In this document: piece by piece, positions 41,669 through 50,467 of the stretch
Layout of the letters: every line of letters begins with the position of its first letter
How positions within the stretch are numbered: position 1 is the first letter of the stretch
The notes under the pieces: model-generated
What the model was told of the DNA's origin: nothing
The model's input: the letters and a program-made list of their open reading frames with translations, nothing else
The model's database searches: none
Assembly: GCF_022234545.1 (NCBI RefSeq)
Contig: NZ_JAIEUI010000020.1
Span: 1 to 64,000, forward strand
DNA: 64,000 nucleotides
DNA from: Paenibacillus piscarius
GTDB lineage: Bacteria > Bacillota > Bacilli > Paenibacillales > Paenibacillaceae
Direction: 5' to 3'
Made by a program: the position numbers and the translations under genes

Positions 41669-42034
41669 ATGAAGCTTAAGATGAATTGGATGACACTCAG
41701 GGTGCGCGATCTGGAGGCCTCCCTTGATTTCTATCACCGGATACTGGGACTTCCGGTGGAGCGCAGGTTCGAGAGCAGAGGGAAGCAGATTGTCATGCTG
41801 GGCGAAGAGGGACAGCCGAAGCTTGAGCTGATTCAGGGAAGTGACCCGGCGCTGAAGCCGGAATGCGGAGTGTCCATTGGTTACGGAGTCGGTTCGCTGG
41901 ATGAGGCAATAGATGAGCTGGCCAAGGAGGGAATCCCGGTCGCCCGCGGTCCCATCGCTCCGAACCCCGGCATACGCTTCTGCTATATCCTCGACCCGGA
42001 CGGCTTCGAGGTACAGCTTGCGGAGCATCTGTAG
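41669..42034 (+). CDS. VOC superfamily (glyoxalase/dioxygenase-like) protein
   Basis: 121 aa, a single pair of beta-alpha-beta-beta-beta modules. MNWMTLRVRDLEASLDFYHR opens it, FCYILDPDGFEVQLAEHL closes it, and the metal ligands expected in glyoxalase I-like members are partly present (Glu in the final FEVQL and in LELIQ). The first-module histidine is replaced (TLRV), so the enzyme class is open: isomerase, resistance protein or binding protein. The ribosome site AAAGGAT is modest. Confidence 0.85.
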   Translation: MKLKMNWMTLRVRDLEASLDFYHRILGLPVERRFESRGKQIVMLGEEGQPKLELIQGSDPALKPECGVSIGYGVGSLDEAIDELAKEGIPVARGPIAPNPGIRFCYILDPDGFEVQLAEHL

Positions 42035-42082
42035 GGTGTAACGTTTTTGGCGGAAATTGCAGGCGGACAATCAGGCGAGCAC

Positions 42083-42370
42083 ATTGTGTTCGCTTTTTCG
42101 CATACATTCGGCCCACGCACCCACCACACAATCTAATGTAATCGGTTTTCCGATTACATTCGCGCCACGCGTCCTCACACGACCCATTGTAATCGGTTTT
42201 CCGATTACATTCGCGCCACGCGCCCTCACACGACCTAATGTAATCGGTTTTCCGATTACATTCGCTCCACGCGCCCTCACACGACCCAATGTAATCGGTT
42301 TTCCGATTACATTCGCGCCACGCACGCACCGCACAACCCATTGTGTTTGCTTTTTTGCATACACTTCTCC
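42083..42370. repeat. Six-unit tandem array of a 51-52-bp hairpin repeat
   Basis: Cores start at about 42085, 42137, 42188, 42239, 42290 and 42342 (spacing 52, 51, 51, 51, 52). The four inner cores are the palindrome AATGTAATCGG-TTTT-CCGATTACATT (the second copy reads ATTG), followed by a conserved linker with GCGCCACGCGCCCTCACACG. The two outer cores are a variant, TTGTGTTCGC-TTTTT-GCATACA. Nearly all of 42035-42409 is this array; no true gene is present there. Confidence 0.9.
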
Positions 42371-42377
42371 AGACAGC

Positions 42378-42401
42378 AAAAAAACGGCATCTCTGCCGTT
42401 T
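42378..42401 (-). terminator. Terminator of tRNA-Lys
   Basis: AAACGGCA (42382-42389) pairs with TGCCGTTT (42394-42401) around a 4-base loop; on the minus strand a run of seven T follows. It lies 8 bp past the tRNA 3' end. Confidence 0.85.
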
Positions 42402-42409
42402 CTTTGGGA

Positions 42410-42482
<73 letters not shown>

Positions 42483-42558
42483 AGATGGTGTCTATGTAAT
42501 GCAATCTACTAGACGAGAATCTCTAAGCTGAACACGCCCGCTCAAAAGATACTTTAAT

Positions 42559-42587
42559 AATATACGTCTTGAGACAGGCGTTGTCAA
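42559..42587 (-). promoter_or_regulatory. Promoter of tRNA-Lys
   Basis: Minus-strand TTGACA, 17 bases, TATATT, about 80 bp before the mature tRNA 5' end. Near-perfect sigma-A promoter, as expected for a stable RNA. Confidence 0.75.
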
Positions 42588-42630
42588 CTATTTTTATAAA
42601 TTCTCTCCGCACATGCCTGTTAACTGCCGC

Positions 42631-43938
42631 CTACACCCGGTTCTTCCGCGTCATAATCACATACACCGGCAGCCCGGCCAGAGTGATGCCAATCCCTATA
42701 AGCGAGCGCAGCGGGTCACTGATGATCGTGCTGATCAGAATGTACAGCCCTCCGGCGACGCCAAGGATCGGAGTGAACGGATAGAGCGGTACACGGTAGC
42801 GGCCGGCGCCGGGCGGTGTGGTGACACGCAGAATGAATACACCGAACACGCCCATCGTGAAGAAGATCCACAGCACGAACACGAGCAGATCGGTCAGCGT
42901 ATTGAAGGTTCCCGAGAAGATATAGATCACCGCCAGCACACTTTGAAAAATAAGCGCATTAGCCGGTGTCTGGAACTTCGGATGAATGCTGCTGAGCACC
43001 TTGGCGCAGGGAATCTGCCGCCGCTCCCCCATTGCCTGAGGCACCCGTGCTGCCGTCATCAGGTAACCGTTCAGCGCCCCCAGCACAGACACGATAATGC
43101 CTGCCGTAATGAAAGCTCCGCCCCCGCTCCCCAGCAGCGCCTCCGCCGCATCTGCGCCCGGTGTCTCAGACGAGACAATCTGCTCATAGGGCAGCGCCTT
43201 GAACACCGCAAGATTGAACAATACATAGACAGCAATCACAAAAATAACGCCAATAGAAATGACCTTCGGCAGCGTCTTGGCCGGGTCCTTGATCTCTCCC
43301 GCCATATTGGTGACGCTGATCCAGCCGTCATAAGCCCAGAGGGTGCCCAGCACCGCCGCCCCGAAGCCCGCTCCCGCCGCCGATACAGTAATCCCGCTGA
43401 AGCCGGGAGCCGCACCTGAGAACAGCCCCACGCCCACTATGCCCGCCACCGGAATCAGCTTCCCGACCGTGGCAACCGTCTGAATGATGCCGCCGAATTT
43501 CGTCGCGATCACATTCATCAGCAGGATGAAGCCCAGAATCCCCACCGCCACCAGCTTCTGCTGCCAGCCGTTCAGCGGCACGAAGTACCCCGAGTAGGTA
43601 GCAAAAGCAATTGCCAACGCAGCCACCGAAGCCGGATAAGAGATCACAGCTTGTACCCAGCCCAGCAGATAACCGACGACTCCGCCATACAACTCGGTTA
43701 GATATGTATAGAGTCCCCCCGACTGCGGAATGGCCGCTGCAATCTCTGCCACACTCAGCGCCGAAGCAAGCGTAATGACTCCTCCCGCCAGCCAGGCCAG
43801 GATGCTCAGCCATGGGGTTCCTGCGTCACTCAATACAATCCCCGGCTTCAAAAAAATCCCCGAGCCGATAATCATCCCGACCACAAGAGCCAGGGCTTGC
43901 ATAAAGGTTATACTTTGGGTTAACGGTTTCGATTTCAT
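42631..43938 (-). CDS. APC superfamily amino acid permease (LAT/SteT-like)
   Basis: 435 aa with about twelve membrane segments. The family start motif is ITFMQALALVVGMIIGSGIF, whose GSGIF-type loop binds the amino acid backbone. GGLYTYLTELYGGVVGYLLG, ATVGKLIPV and AYDGWISVTNMAGEIKDPAK are typical of L-type exchangers such as the serine/threonine exchanger SteT. Probably an obligate exchanger or proton symporter for neutral amino acids; exact substrate unknown. Single gene upstream of the tRNA on the same strand. Confidence 0.92.
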   Translation of the reverse strand: MKSKPLTQSITFMQALALVVGMIIGSGIFLKPGIVLSDAGTPWLSILAWLAGGVITLASALSVAEIAAAIPQSGGLYTYLTELYGGVVGYLLGWVQAVISYPASVAALAIAFATYSGYFVPLNGWQQKLVAVGILGFILLMNVIATKFGGIIQTVATVGKLIPVAGIVGVGLFSGAAPGFSGITVSAAGAGFGAAVLGTLWAYDGWISVTNMAGEIKDPAKTLPKVISIGVIFVIAVYVLFNLAVFKALPYEQIVSSETPGADAAEALLGSGGGAFITAGIIVSVLGALNGYLMTAARVPQAMGERRQIPCAKVLSSIHPKFQTPANALIFQSVLAVIYIFSGTFNTLTDLLVFVLWIFFTMGVFGVFILRVTTPPGAGRYRVPLYPFTPILGVAGGLYILISTIISDPLRSLIGIGITLAGLPVYVIMTRKNRV

Positions 43939-44154
43939 ATGTTCTTTCCTTGTCCTTCCATTCTGTGTGAGTTACAGTCTCCTTAGTAAATTCTCTGTTC
44001 TTGCACTCCTCCCCTCTTTTGGGGTCAGGATAAATTGGTTATAAATCAATCTTACCATTGAACCATCCATGATCTGGAATATATACTAGTTGGGAGCGCT
44101 ATCACGGACCCTTCTTCCTCTTGGCGCTACTACCCTTCGAGGAGGCATATACGT

Positions 44155-45348
44155 ATGCTCTACACTCCCGGCAAGACCGACTGCTCACCGGCAGAGGTCC
44201 AATACGACGCTTCACGAATCGATGTGCTGCATAACCACTTTCAACAGCTAATCGATGACCACAAGATTCAGGCCGCTGCGTACTGCGTATCCAGATACGG
44301 CAAAACATTCATGCACGGCGCGATCGGCTCCCGTTCTTACCGTAACGATCCCGCAGACCCGCTGCTGCCGACATCCGTTCATCAGATTGCTTCCATTACC
44401 AAAGCGGTTACCTCCGTGGCCATTGCCAAGCTGGTGGAGGACGGCGTACTGCGGCTGGATCTGCCTGTGGGCATGTTCCTGAAGCCGTTCGATGTGGAGC
44501 CGTTCAGCAAGATCGATATTTACAGCCTGCTGACCCATACCTCCGGCCTGTTCCCGGACTGCGCCAGCAGCATGATCCCTTATCATAAATCTTACTGGGA
44601 ACGGGTTGGCGAATACTTCGGGCAGTACAAACCGGAGGACGGTGAGCTCGACTGGATCACAGCCGCACTGAGCTGCGGAATTGACAAACCGGTCGGTGAG
44701 GAATGGCAATATTGCTCCTTCGGCTTCTGCATTCTCGGTGAGATCATCAAGAAGGTTACAGGCATGACCGCTGAACAGTACATAGAAGAGCAGATTCTGA
44801 AGCCGCTGGGCATGAACGACACGACGTGGGAGCCGACGCCAGAGCTGGCGAAGCGCTTCATTATCCGCAGTGAACGGAAGGAACAGCACTGGAATGACGT
44901 CATCCATGGCACCGTGCCTGAGCCTCCTCCAGCAGAGAAGCTGTGGGAGAACGTGTCCAGTACAGGAGGAGGCCTCTCCTCTACCCCGGCTGACCTCACC
45001 CGCTTCGCCAATATGCTGCTGGGCATGGGCACCCTGGACGGTACCCGCATTCTGGGCCGCAAGGCTGTTGAGAAGCTTACCACCCGCACCCTCTACGGCG
45101 TGCCTGACTACTGCTGGGGGAACAACACCAAGGACCGCAGCTACGGGATAGGCCTTGATATGCGGCAGGGACCGGCCTTCTTCTACTCAGAGGGCAGTTA
45201 TTTCCATGAAGGCGCCGGAGCCTGCTGCATGGTGATGGACCCTGCAGAACAGCTGGCTGCAGTCTGGTTCGTGCCGTTCACTGACGATAACTGGTACGCG
45301 GAAGCCCTGTTCAATGTTACCAACATCATCTGGTCAGGACTTAGCTGA
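44155..45348 (+). CDS. Serine hydrolase of the beta-lactamase/esterase family
   Basis: 397 aa, class C beta-lactamase/DD-peptidase fold. Ser-x-x-Lys is SITKA in HQIASITKAVTSVAIAKLVE. The second motif tyrosine is in EWQYCSFGFCILGEIIKKVT (Tyr-Cys-Ser rather than Tyr-x-Asn), and a His-x-Gly-like EGAGAC block follows near the end. No signal peptide is seen, so it appears cytosolic, unlike penicillin-binding proteins; esterase or peptidase action on small substrates is likely. GGAGG lies 9 bases upstream. Its stop codon overlaps the start of the ABC permease gene (TGATG), so it belongs to the exporter operon. Confidence 0.88.
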   Translation: MLYTPGKTDCSPAEVQYDASRIDVLHNHFQQLIDDHKIQAAAYCVSRYGKTFMHGAIGSRSYRNDPADPLLPTSVHQIASITKAVTSVAIAKLVEDGVLRLDLPVGMFLKPFDVEPFSKIDIYSLLTHTSGLFPDCASSMIPYHKSYWERVGEYFGQYKPEDGELDWITAALSCGIDKPVGEEWQYCSFGFCILGEIIKKVTGMTAEQYIEEQILKPLGMNDTTWEPTPELAKRFIIRSERKEQHWNDVIHGTVPEPPPAEKLWENVSSTGGGLSSTPADLTRFANMLLGMGTLDGTRILGRKAVEKLTTRTLYGVPDYCWGNNTKDRSYGIGLDMRQGPAFFYSEGSYFHEGAGACCMVMDPAEQLAAVWFVPFTDDNWYAEALFNVTNIIWSGLS

Positions 45349-46166
45349 TGCACCGCTTGAAGCAGAACTGGGAGATCTGCCGGGCGGTCGCCGAGGTGAC
45401 CTACAAGGAGTGGAGTGCGTACCGCACCCACTCCCTGGTATCGGTGATCGTCGGCCCGGTCTATTTCATGGTGCAATATTTCATCTGGACCGCAGTATAC
45501 GGGGGTCAGACTACGCTGGGCGGGCTTGATCTTGAGCAGATGATCCGCTACTTCGGGGCCACGGCACTGATCGGCTATCTGATTATGGATTTCGCCGACT
45601 GGAATCTGTCCATGCTGGTCCGCACCGGCAAATTCCTGACCTTCCATCTGCGTCCGGTGCACCACCGCTCCTTCGCCTTGTTCCAGAAGCTTGGGCACCG
45701 GATGCTCGGCTTCTTATTTGAGTTCCTGCCGTGCCTGCTGATCTTTATCTTCATCTTCGGCATCGATATGCAGCCGGCAAGTCTCCCGTGGACTCTGGTG
45801 TCTGTAGTGCTGGCCTTCCTGATGAACTTCTACGTCAATTATACGATTGGCCTGACCTCCTTCTGGCTGGTGCAGTCAGGCGGAATCCGCAGCGCCTTCC
45901 TGCTGGTGTCAAGCATCTTCTCCGGGGCGTTGATTCCGCTCGATTTCTTCCCGCACTGGCTGCAGGTGACCCAGCTGTTCCTGCCCTTCCAGTACATTGC
46001 TTACATGCCGGCCATGGTGTTCACCGGCCATTATTCACTGGGCGGGCTGGAATTATCCATTCCGCAAGCGGTAGGGATGCAGGCGGCCGCCGTGCTGGTG
46101 ATGTTCGGCTGCAATGAGTGGGTCCGCCGCCGGGCGATGAAGCAGTTCACGGCAGTCGGCGCATGA
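45348..46166 (+). CDS. ABC-2 type exporter permease
   Basis: 272-aa membrane protein with six segments, of the ABC-2 group often annotated as DUF990/viologen-exporter-like. Examples are LVSVIVGPVYFMVQYFIWTA, FLLVSSIFSGALIPLDFFPH and the helical end VLVMFGCNEWVRRRAMK. Together with the permease at 46195 it forms a heterodimeric channel driven by the ATPase at 46977. Its ATG overlaps the stop of the serine hydrolase gene by one base. Exported substrate unknown. Confidence 0.87.
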   Translation: MHRLKQNWEICRAVAEVTYKEWSAYRTHSLVSVIVGPVYFMVQYFIWTAVYGGQTTLGGLDLEQMIRYFGATALIGYLIMDFADWNLSMLVRTGKFLTFHLRPVHHRSFALFQKLGHRMLGFLFEFLPCLLIFIFIFGIDMQPASLPWTLVSVVLAFLMNFYVNYTIGLTSFWLVQSGGIRSAFLLVSSIFSGALIPLDFFPHWLQVTQLFLPFQYIAYMPAMVFTGHYSLGGLELSIPQAVGMQAAAVLVMFGCNEWVRRRAMKQFTAVGA

Positions 46167-46194
46167 GCTGCCCGCAGAAAGGACTATTTTTACC

Positions 46195-46977
46195 ATGAAT
46201 AGATATGTCGATGTTTATAAGCAGTGCATGTATTCCGCGGTGCAGACGGCTGCGGCTTACCGGATGAACTTCATCGTCAGCAGCCTGATTACCCTGGTCG
46301 GCAATATTCTGTTCCCGCTGGTGACGCTGCTGATCTACCGGGCAGGTACGAGCTTTCCCGGCTGGAGTCTATACGAGGTATTACTGATCCAGTCTGTATT
46401 CACCATGTCGAGCGGCCTCTCAAGCCTTGTGTTCGGAGGCGTGCTGTGGACCACCATGTCCCATGTCCGGGAGGGCAGCTTCGAGGTGATTCTGCTTAAG
46501 CCGCTGAACCCGCTGTTCTATATTGTGGCCACTACCTTCTCCGTTGAGAGTGTCGGCCTGTTCCTGGGCGGTGCCGCATTATTCGTCTTCTCCGTCCTGC
46601 AGGTCGGGGCGATTCCGGCTTTGGCCTGGGTGCAATTCGCCGGCTTGTTCCTGGCCGGAACAGCTGTCCTTGCGGGGTTATCGCTGATGATGGCGGCGAT
46701 GTCCTTCAAGTGGGTAGGCAATTCGCGCATTTCCGAGCTTGCCGACAGTGTGCTGCATGTCGGCAAATATCCGCTGCCGATCTTCCCGAAGGCGGTTCAG
46801 GCGGCAGCTACGCTGATCATTCCAGTAGGCATGGTCGGCTTCCTCCCGGCCTCCGCACTGCTTGGCCGGGTGACGGCAAGCGACTTCGCGGCCATTCTGC
46901 CCTGCGCGGCCTTCCTGGCGGCAGGCATCTGGATCTACCGGCATATGATCAGAATGTACGAGGGGGTTGGCGGCTGA
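46195..46977 (+). CDS. ABC-2 type exporter permease (second subunit)
   Basis: 260 aa, six membrane segments (MNFIVSSLITLVGNILFPLV, VESVGLFLGGAALFVFSVLQ and so on). It has the conserved cytosolic loop LVFGGVLWTTMSHVREGSFE followed by VILLKPLNPLF, typical of the same ABC-2 group as the preceding gene. AGAAAGGA lies about 12 bases before the ATG. It is 28 bp after the first permease and its stop overlaps the ATPase start by one base. Confidence 0.87.
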   Translation: MNRYVDVYKQCMYSAVQTAAAYRMNFIVSSLITLVGNILFPLVTLLIYRAGTSFPGWSLYEVLLIQSVFTMSSGLSSLVFGGVLWTTMSHVREGSFEVILLKPLNPLFYIVATTFSVESVGLFLGGAALFVFSVLQVGAIPALAWVQFAGLFLAGTAVLAGLSLMMAAMSFKWVGNSRISELADSVLHVGKYPLPIFPKAVQAAATLIIPVGMVGFLPASALLGRVTASDFAAILPCAAFLAAGIWIYRHMIRMYEGVGG

Positions 46978-47993
46978 TGTCCGTGATTGAAGTGAACCAT
47001 TTAACGAAGACTTATACGACTTATAAGCGGGGCGCGGGCATGGGGCAGACGTTCACGAGCTTTTTCCGGCGTGAAGCGGTCTCTGTCCAGGCGGTGGACG
47101 ATATCAGCTTCGCCATTGAGGAGGGAGAGATCTGCGGGATGCTGGGTCCGAACGGAGCCGGCAAATCGACCACGATCAAAATGCTCTGCGGCGCGCTCTA
47201 CCCGACCAGCGGGAGCATTGAGGTTCTTGGCTACTCCCCCGCCCGCGACAGGAAACGCTACGTCCGCACGATCGGGGCGGTCTTCGGCCAGAAATCCCAG
47301 CTCATCTGGGATATTCCGCCTATCGACAGCTTCAAAATGAACAAGGCGATCTATGGCATCTCGGCCACCGATTTCAGCAACCGGCTGGAGGAACTGGCAA
47401 CGCTGCTGGATATATTCGGGGTAATGGAGAAGCCTACCCGCGTGCTGTCGCTTGGCGAACGCATGAAATGCGAATTCGTCATGGCGATGCTGCACCAGCC
47501 GGACATCCTGTTCCTGGATGAGCCGACCATCGGGCTCGATGTGATCGCCAAGCTCAAAATCCGCGAATTCATCCGCCAGATGAACAAGCAGCAGAATATG
47601 ACCTGCATTCTTACCACGCATGATCTGGAGGATGTGGAGGAGCTGGCCCACCGGGTCATTGTGATCAACCATGGCGGGAAGGTGTTCGATGATTCCCTCC
47701 CCAGGCTGAAGGCCTTCCTGGGCGAGAAGAAGCGGGTAAGCTTCACCTTTAACGAATCTGTGCGTGATACCCTCTTCGACAATGCATATACCACAGTCGT
47801 TGAGCGGCCCTCCGACATCCAGATCACGCTGGAAGTAGACACGGCCTGCATCTCGATCAGCGAGTTCATCGAGAGCATCTCCCGGAGGCATGGCTTCTCG
47901 GACATTTCCGTCAAGGAGCTGCCGATCCAGCAGGTCGTGATGAACATTTATGAGAATGCCAAAAACAGCCTGGACCGTCACCCGTTAGAGTGA
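46977..47993 (+). CDS. ABC exporter ATP-binding protein
   Basis: 338 aa. Walker A GPNGAGKST, signature RVLSLGERMKCEF (LSLGE instead of LSGGQ, usual for this subgroup), Walker B DILFLDEPTIGLD and H-loop LTTHD. About 80 residues after the ATPase domain form a small regulatory region (KRVSFTFNESVRDTLFDNAY). True start is ATG 46977, overlapping the permease stop; the open frame runs far upstream but inside the permease gene. Powers export by the two ABC-2 permeases. Ends with a terminator at 47964-48010. Confidence 0.92.
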   Translation: MSVIEVNHLTKTYTTYKRGAGMGQTFTSFFRREAVSVQAVDDISFAIEEGEICGMLGPNGAGKSTTIKMLCGALYPTSGSIEVLGYSPARDRKRYVRTIGAVFGQKSQLIWDIPPIDSFKMNKAIYGISATDFSNRLEELATLLDIFGVMEKPTRVLSLGERMKCEFVMAMLHQPDILFLDEPTIGLDVIAKLKIREFIRQMNKQQNMTCILTTHDLEDVEELAHRVIVINHGGKVFDDSLPRLKAFLGEKKRVSFTFNESVRDTLFDNAYTTVVERPSDIQITLEVDTACISISEFIESISRRHGFSDISVKELPIQQVVMNIYENAKNSLDRHPLE

Positions 47994-48010
47994 CAGCCCA
48001 GGCTGTTTTT
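47964..48010 (+). terminator. Terminator of the exporter operon, overlapping its last codons
   Basis: AACAGCCTGG (47964-47973) pairs with CCAGGCTGTT (47998-48007), continuing TTT. The stop codon of the ATPase gene lies in the loop. Confidence 0.7.
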
Positions 48011-48027
48011 CTCACAATACACTATGC

Positions 48028-49098
48028 TTACTTCGCGGCTGCCAGCTCAGATGCAAGCTTCTCGGCCCCGTCGAAGATGGAATAGCTGTAGCCCCAGAAC
48101 TGGTTGAAGTCAATCTTATAGATCGCTTTGTTCTGGATCGCCTTCAGACTCTGCAGAGACGGATCGGCATAGAACGCCTTAATCGACTGGTCAGTATCAA
48201 CACCGCCTGTATACACCGAAATCAGCAATACATCAGGGTTGGTAGCAATCAATTGCTCCTTGCTGATCTCGCCGGTCACATCGGCGTAGCTGTTGGTCAG
48301 TCCCATGAGTCCCAGAACATCTCCCGCAAAAGTATCCACGTTCCCGCTATAGACAGCGATTGCGCCGTTACCTCCGTCAGAGACGTAAGCAAAGGTCTTC
48401 CCTCCTGCTGCTGCCCCCTCCTTCAGCTTCGCGGCACGCTCCTTCAACTCTGTAATATAAGCCGCAGCCTTATCCTGCACATCGAAGATTTGGCCCAGCT
48501 GCTCAATATCCTTGTACAGGCTGTCAAGCGTTGCCCCTTGCAGACTGGTGCTCTGCACGAAGGTTTTGATGCCAAGGTCATTGAGTCCGCCAACCGTCCC
48601 GACGCCCCAATCCGCATCCGCGAACAAGCCGCCGCGGCCCATCACCAGATCCGGGCCTGCGCCCACCACCAGCTCTTTGCTGGCATAATCCTGAGACAGC
48701 ACCGGAATCTTCTTGAATTCCTCCTGCACCGCCGGATCACCAGCGCCGTAGAGGGCCGCTACGCCAACTATCTTGTCGGTGAGACCCAGCTTGATCAGCA
48801 GCTCGGCTGCGCCCTGAGTATTCGCCACAACCTTCTCGGGAGCCTTGTCGAAGGTCTGCGCCTTGGCCTTCCATTCGGTGCCTTCCCCATTATTCGCATA
48901 ATTCTCTATCGTAAGCGGATACACGGTCTTGGCAGCCGGTGCGGGACTGGCAGATGCCGCAGCAGGGCTAGCGGATGCCGGAGCAGCCGTTGAGGCAGCC
49001 TCCTTCGTATTTCCGTTGCCCGAAGAACAGGCGGCTAACAGCACCGCCAGCACCAGGATCGCCAGCAGCGGTACATATCTTGTGAATCTTGTCTTCAT
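48028..49098 (-). CDS. Siderophore ABC importer substrate-binding lipoprotein
   Basis: 356 aa. The signal peptide ends in the lipobox LLAAC, so it is lipid-anchored outside the membrane. An Ala/Ser/Pro-rich linker follows, then a class III binding-protein fold with a long connecting helix: VVANTQGAAELLIKLGLTDKIVGV, GPDLVMGRGGLFADADW, NPDVLLISVYTGG. This is the FhuD/FecB-like group for ferric siderophores. ATG 49098 follows GGGGA; the frame continues 14 codons upstream. It is divergent from the permease/ATPase genes, and tandem Fur boxes lie between. The siderophore is unknown. Confidence 0.92.
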   Translation of the reverse strand: MKTRFTRYVPLLAILVLAVLLAACSSGNGNTKEAASTAAPASASPAAASASPAPAAKTVYPLTIENYANNGEGTEWKAKAQTFDKAPEKVVANTQGAAELLIKLGLTDKIVGVAALYGAGDPAVQEEFKKIPVLSQDYASKELVVGAGPDLVMGRGGLFADADWGVGTVGGLNDLGIKTFVQSTSLQGATLDSLYKDIEQLGQIFDVQDKAAAYITELKERAAKLKEGAAAGGKTFAYVSDGGNGAIAVYSGNVDTFAGDVLGLMGLTNSYADVTGEISKEQLIATNPDVLLISVYTGGVDTDQSIKAFYADPSLQSLKAIQNKAIYKIDFNQFWGYSYSIFDGAEKLASELAAAK

Positions 49099-49180
49099 TT
49101 CTTGGTCCCCATTTCTGTATGTATAGTATTGATCCTGCATGGATACTCCGTAGAATATAGAATCCCAGACAGCCTGTCAA

Positions 49181-49211
49181 TGATAATGTTTCTCATTGAC
49201 AATCATTCTCA
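49181..49211. promoter_or_regulatory. Tandem Fur boxes in the divergent iron-transport promoter
   Basis: Two 7-1-7 motifs: TGATAATGTTTCTCA (49181-49195; 12 of 15 match TGATAATnATTATCA) and TGACAATCATTCTCA (49197-49211; 13 of 15 in the reverse orientation). They sit between the binding-protein gene and the permease gene and explain iron-repressed expression of both units. Confidence 0.85.
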
Positions 49212-49354
49212 CTGTAGCTTATATTTAAAAACAAGTGGAAACGCTTTGCCGTCTTTTAAAGGACGGTACCGTTTCAGCGAGAAATAGAAGGATAATTTAT
49301 CATGTGCAACATATAAATTCTATATTTTAAAAATGAAGGAGCCTTACGATTGCT

Positions 49355-50467
49355 ATGCAAACAGCTACAGCTACAGCCGCAACCTCCGAACCGAAGCAAG
49401 CACTTATTCACAGCCGTTACGGCTTTATTGCAATTATAGGCGTCCTGCTGATTGTCACCCTGCTGTCAGCCGGAGCAGCGGTCTCCTTCGGACAGGTAGA
49501 TATTCCGGTCTCCCAATCCTACCGGATTCTGCTGCATCACATCACAGGCATCCAGATTGGAGATGTCCAGGAGCTGACCTCCGGCTCCTTCGTGGATATT
49601 ATCTGGAAAATCCGCTTCCCGCGTGTCCTGATGGCCCTCTTCATCGGTGCCGGACTTACGCTGTGCGGAACGATCATGCAGGCCGCGGTGCAGAACCCGC
49701 TCGCTGATCCATACATACTCGGTATCTCCTCCGGCGCTTCGCTGGGTGCTACCTTCTCCATTCTGATCGGCTTCGGCACCATGGGGCTGCTCGGCCAGAC
49801 TGGCGTTGCCTTCTGGGCCTTCGCCGGAGCGGTCGGCGCTTCCCTGCTGGTCCTGCTGCTCGCCAGTGCAGGCGGCAAAATGACCTCCGTCAAGCTGGTG
49901 CTGGCCGGAATGGTCATTAACGCCTTATGTACCGCTTTTGCCAACTTCATTGTCTACTTCGCGAATAATGCCGAAGGCATCAAGACGGTTACCTTCTGGA
50001 CGATGGGCAGCCTCGCTGCATCGAGTTGGGACAAACTCCCGCTCATCTCCTTCACCGTTCTGCTGGCCGCCATCTTCTTCCTGACGCAATTCCGCGTCCT
50101 GAACGCCATGCTGCTCGGGGATGAGGCTGCGGTTACCCTTGGCATTCATCTGGGTGTCTTCCGTAAGGTCTATATGCTGCTGACTGCCCTGGTTACCGGG
50201 GTGATGGTCGCAAGCTGCGGCATGATCGGGTTCGTGGGACTGATTATCCCCCATCTGATCCGGGGACTGGTCGGCTCGGACCACCGCAGGCTGCTGCCGG
50301 CCTCCATCCTGTTCGGGGCGATCTTCCTGATCTGGACGGATGTGATTGCCCGGACGATTGTGCCGAATGTGGAGCTGCCGATCGGGATCATTACCGCCCT
50401 GATTGGCGCGCCGATGTTCATGTACATGCTGATTAGAAAAGGCTATGCTTTTGGAGGGAAAAGCTGA
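49355..50467 (+). CDS. FecCD-type siderophore ABC importer permease
   Basis: 370 aa with about ten membrane helices. Family blocks are IRFPRVLMALFIGAGLTLCG, QAAVQNPLADPYILGISSGA, the ATPase-coupling region VVMVASCGMIGFVGLIIPHLI and ARTIVPNVELPIGIITALIG. It is the permease for the binding protein encoded divergently at 48028. AAGGAG is 13 bases upstream of ATG 49355; an in-frame ATT two codons earlier has better spacing, so the exact start is open. Its stop overlaps the ATPase start (TGATGA). Fur-controlled by position. Confidence 0.92.
   Translation: MQTATATAATSEPKQALIHSRYGFIAIIGVLLIVTLLSAGAAVSFGQVDIPVSQSYRILLHHITGIQIGDVQELTSGSFVDIIWKIRFPRVLMALFIGAGLTLCGTIMQAAVQNPLADPYILGISSGASLGATFSILIGFGTMGLLGQTGVAFWAFAGAVGASLLVLLLASAGGKMTSVKLVLAGMVINALCTAFANFIVYFANNAEGIKTVTFWTMGSLAASSWDKLPLISFTVLLAAIFFLTQFRVLNAMLLGDEAAVTLGIHLGVFRKVYMLLTALVTGVMVASCGMIGFVGLIIPHLIRGLVGSDHRRLLPASILFGAIFLIWTDVIARTIVPNVELPIGIITALIGAPMFMYMLIRKGYAFGGKS

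Noticed and set aside
42083..42370. CRISPR-like periodic array
   Set aside because: Both the palindromic core and the intervening segment are conserved between units, so there are no unique spacers; no cas genes are present.
47001..47981. Minus-strand open frame of 326 codons
   Set aside because: Opposite the ABC ATPase gene; the ATPase motifs are complete on the plus strand.
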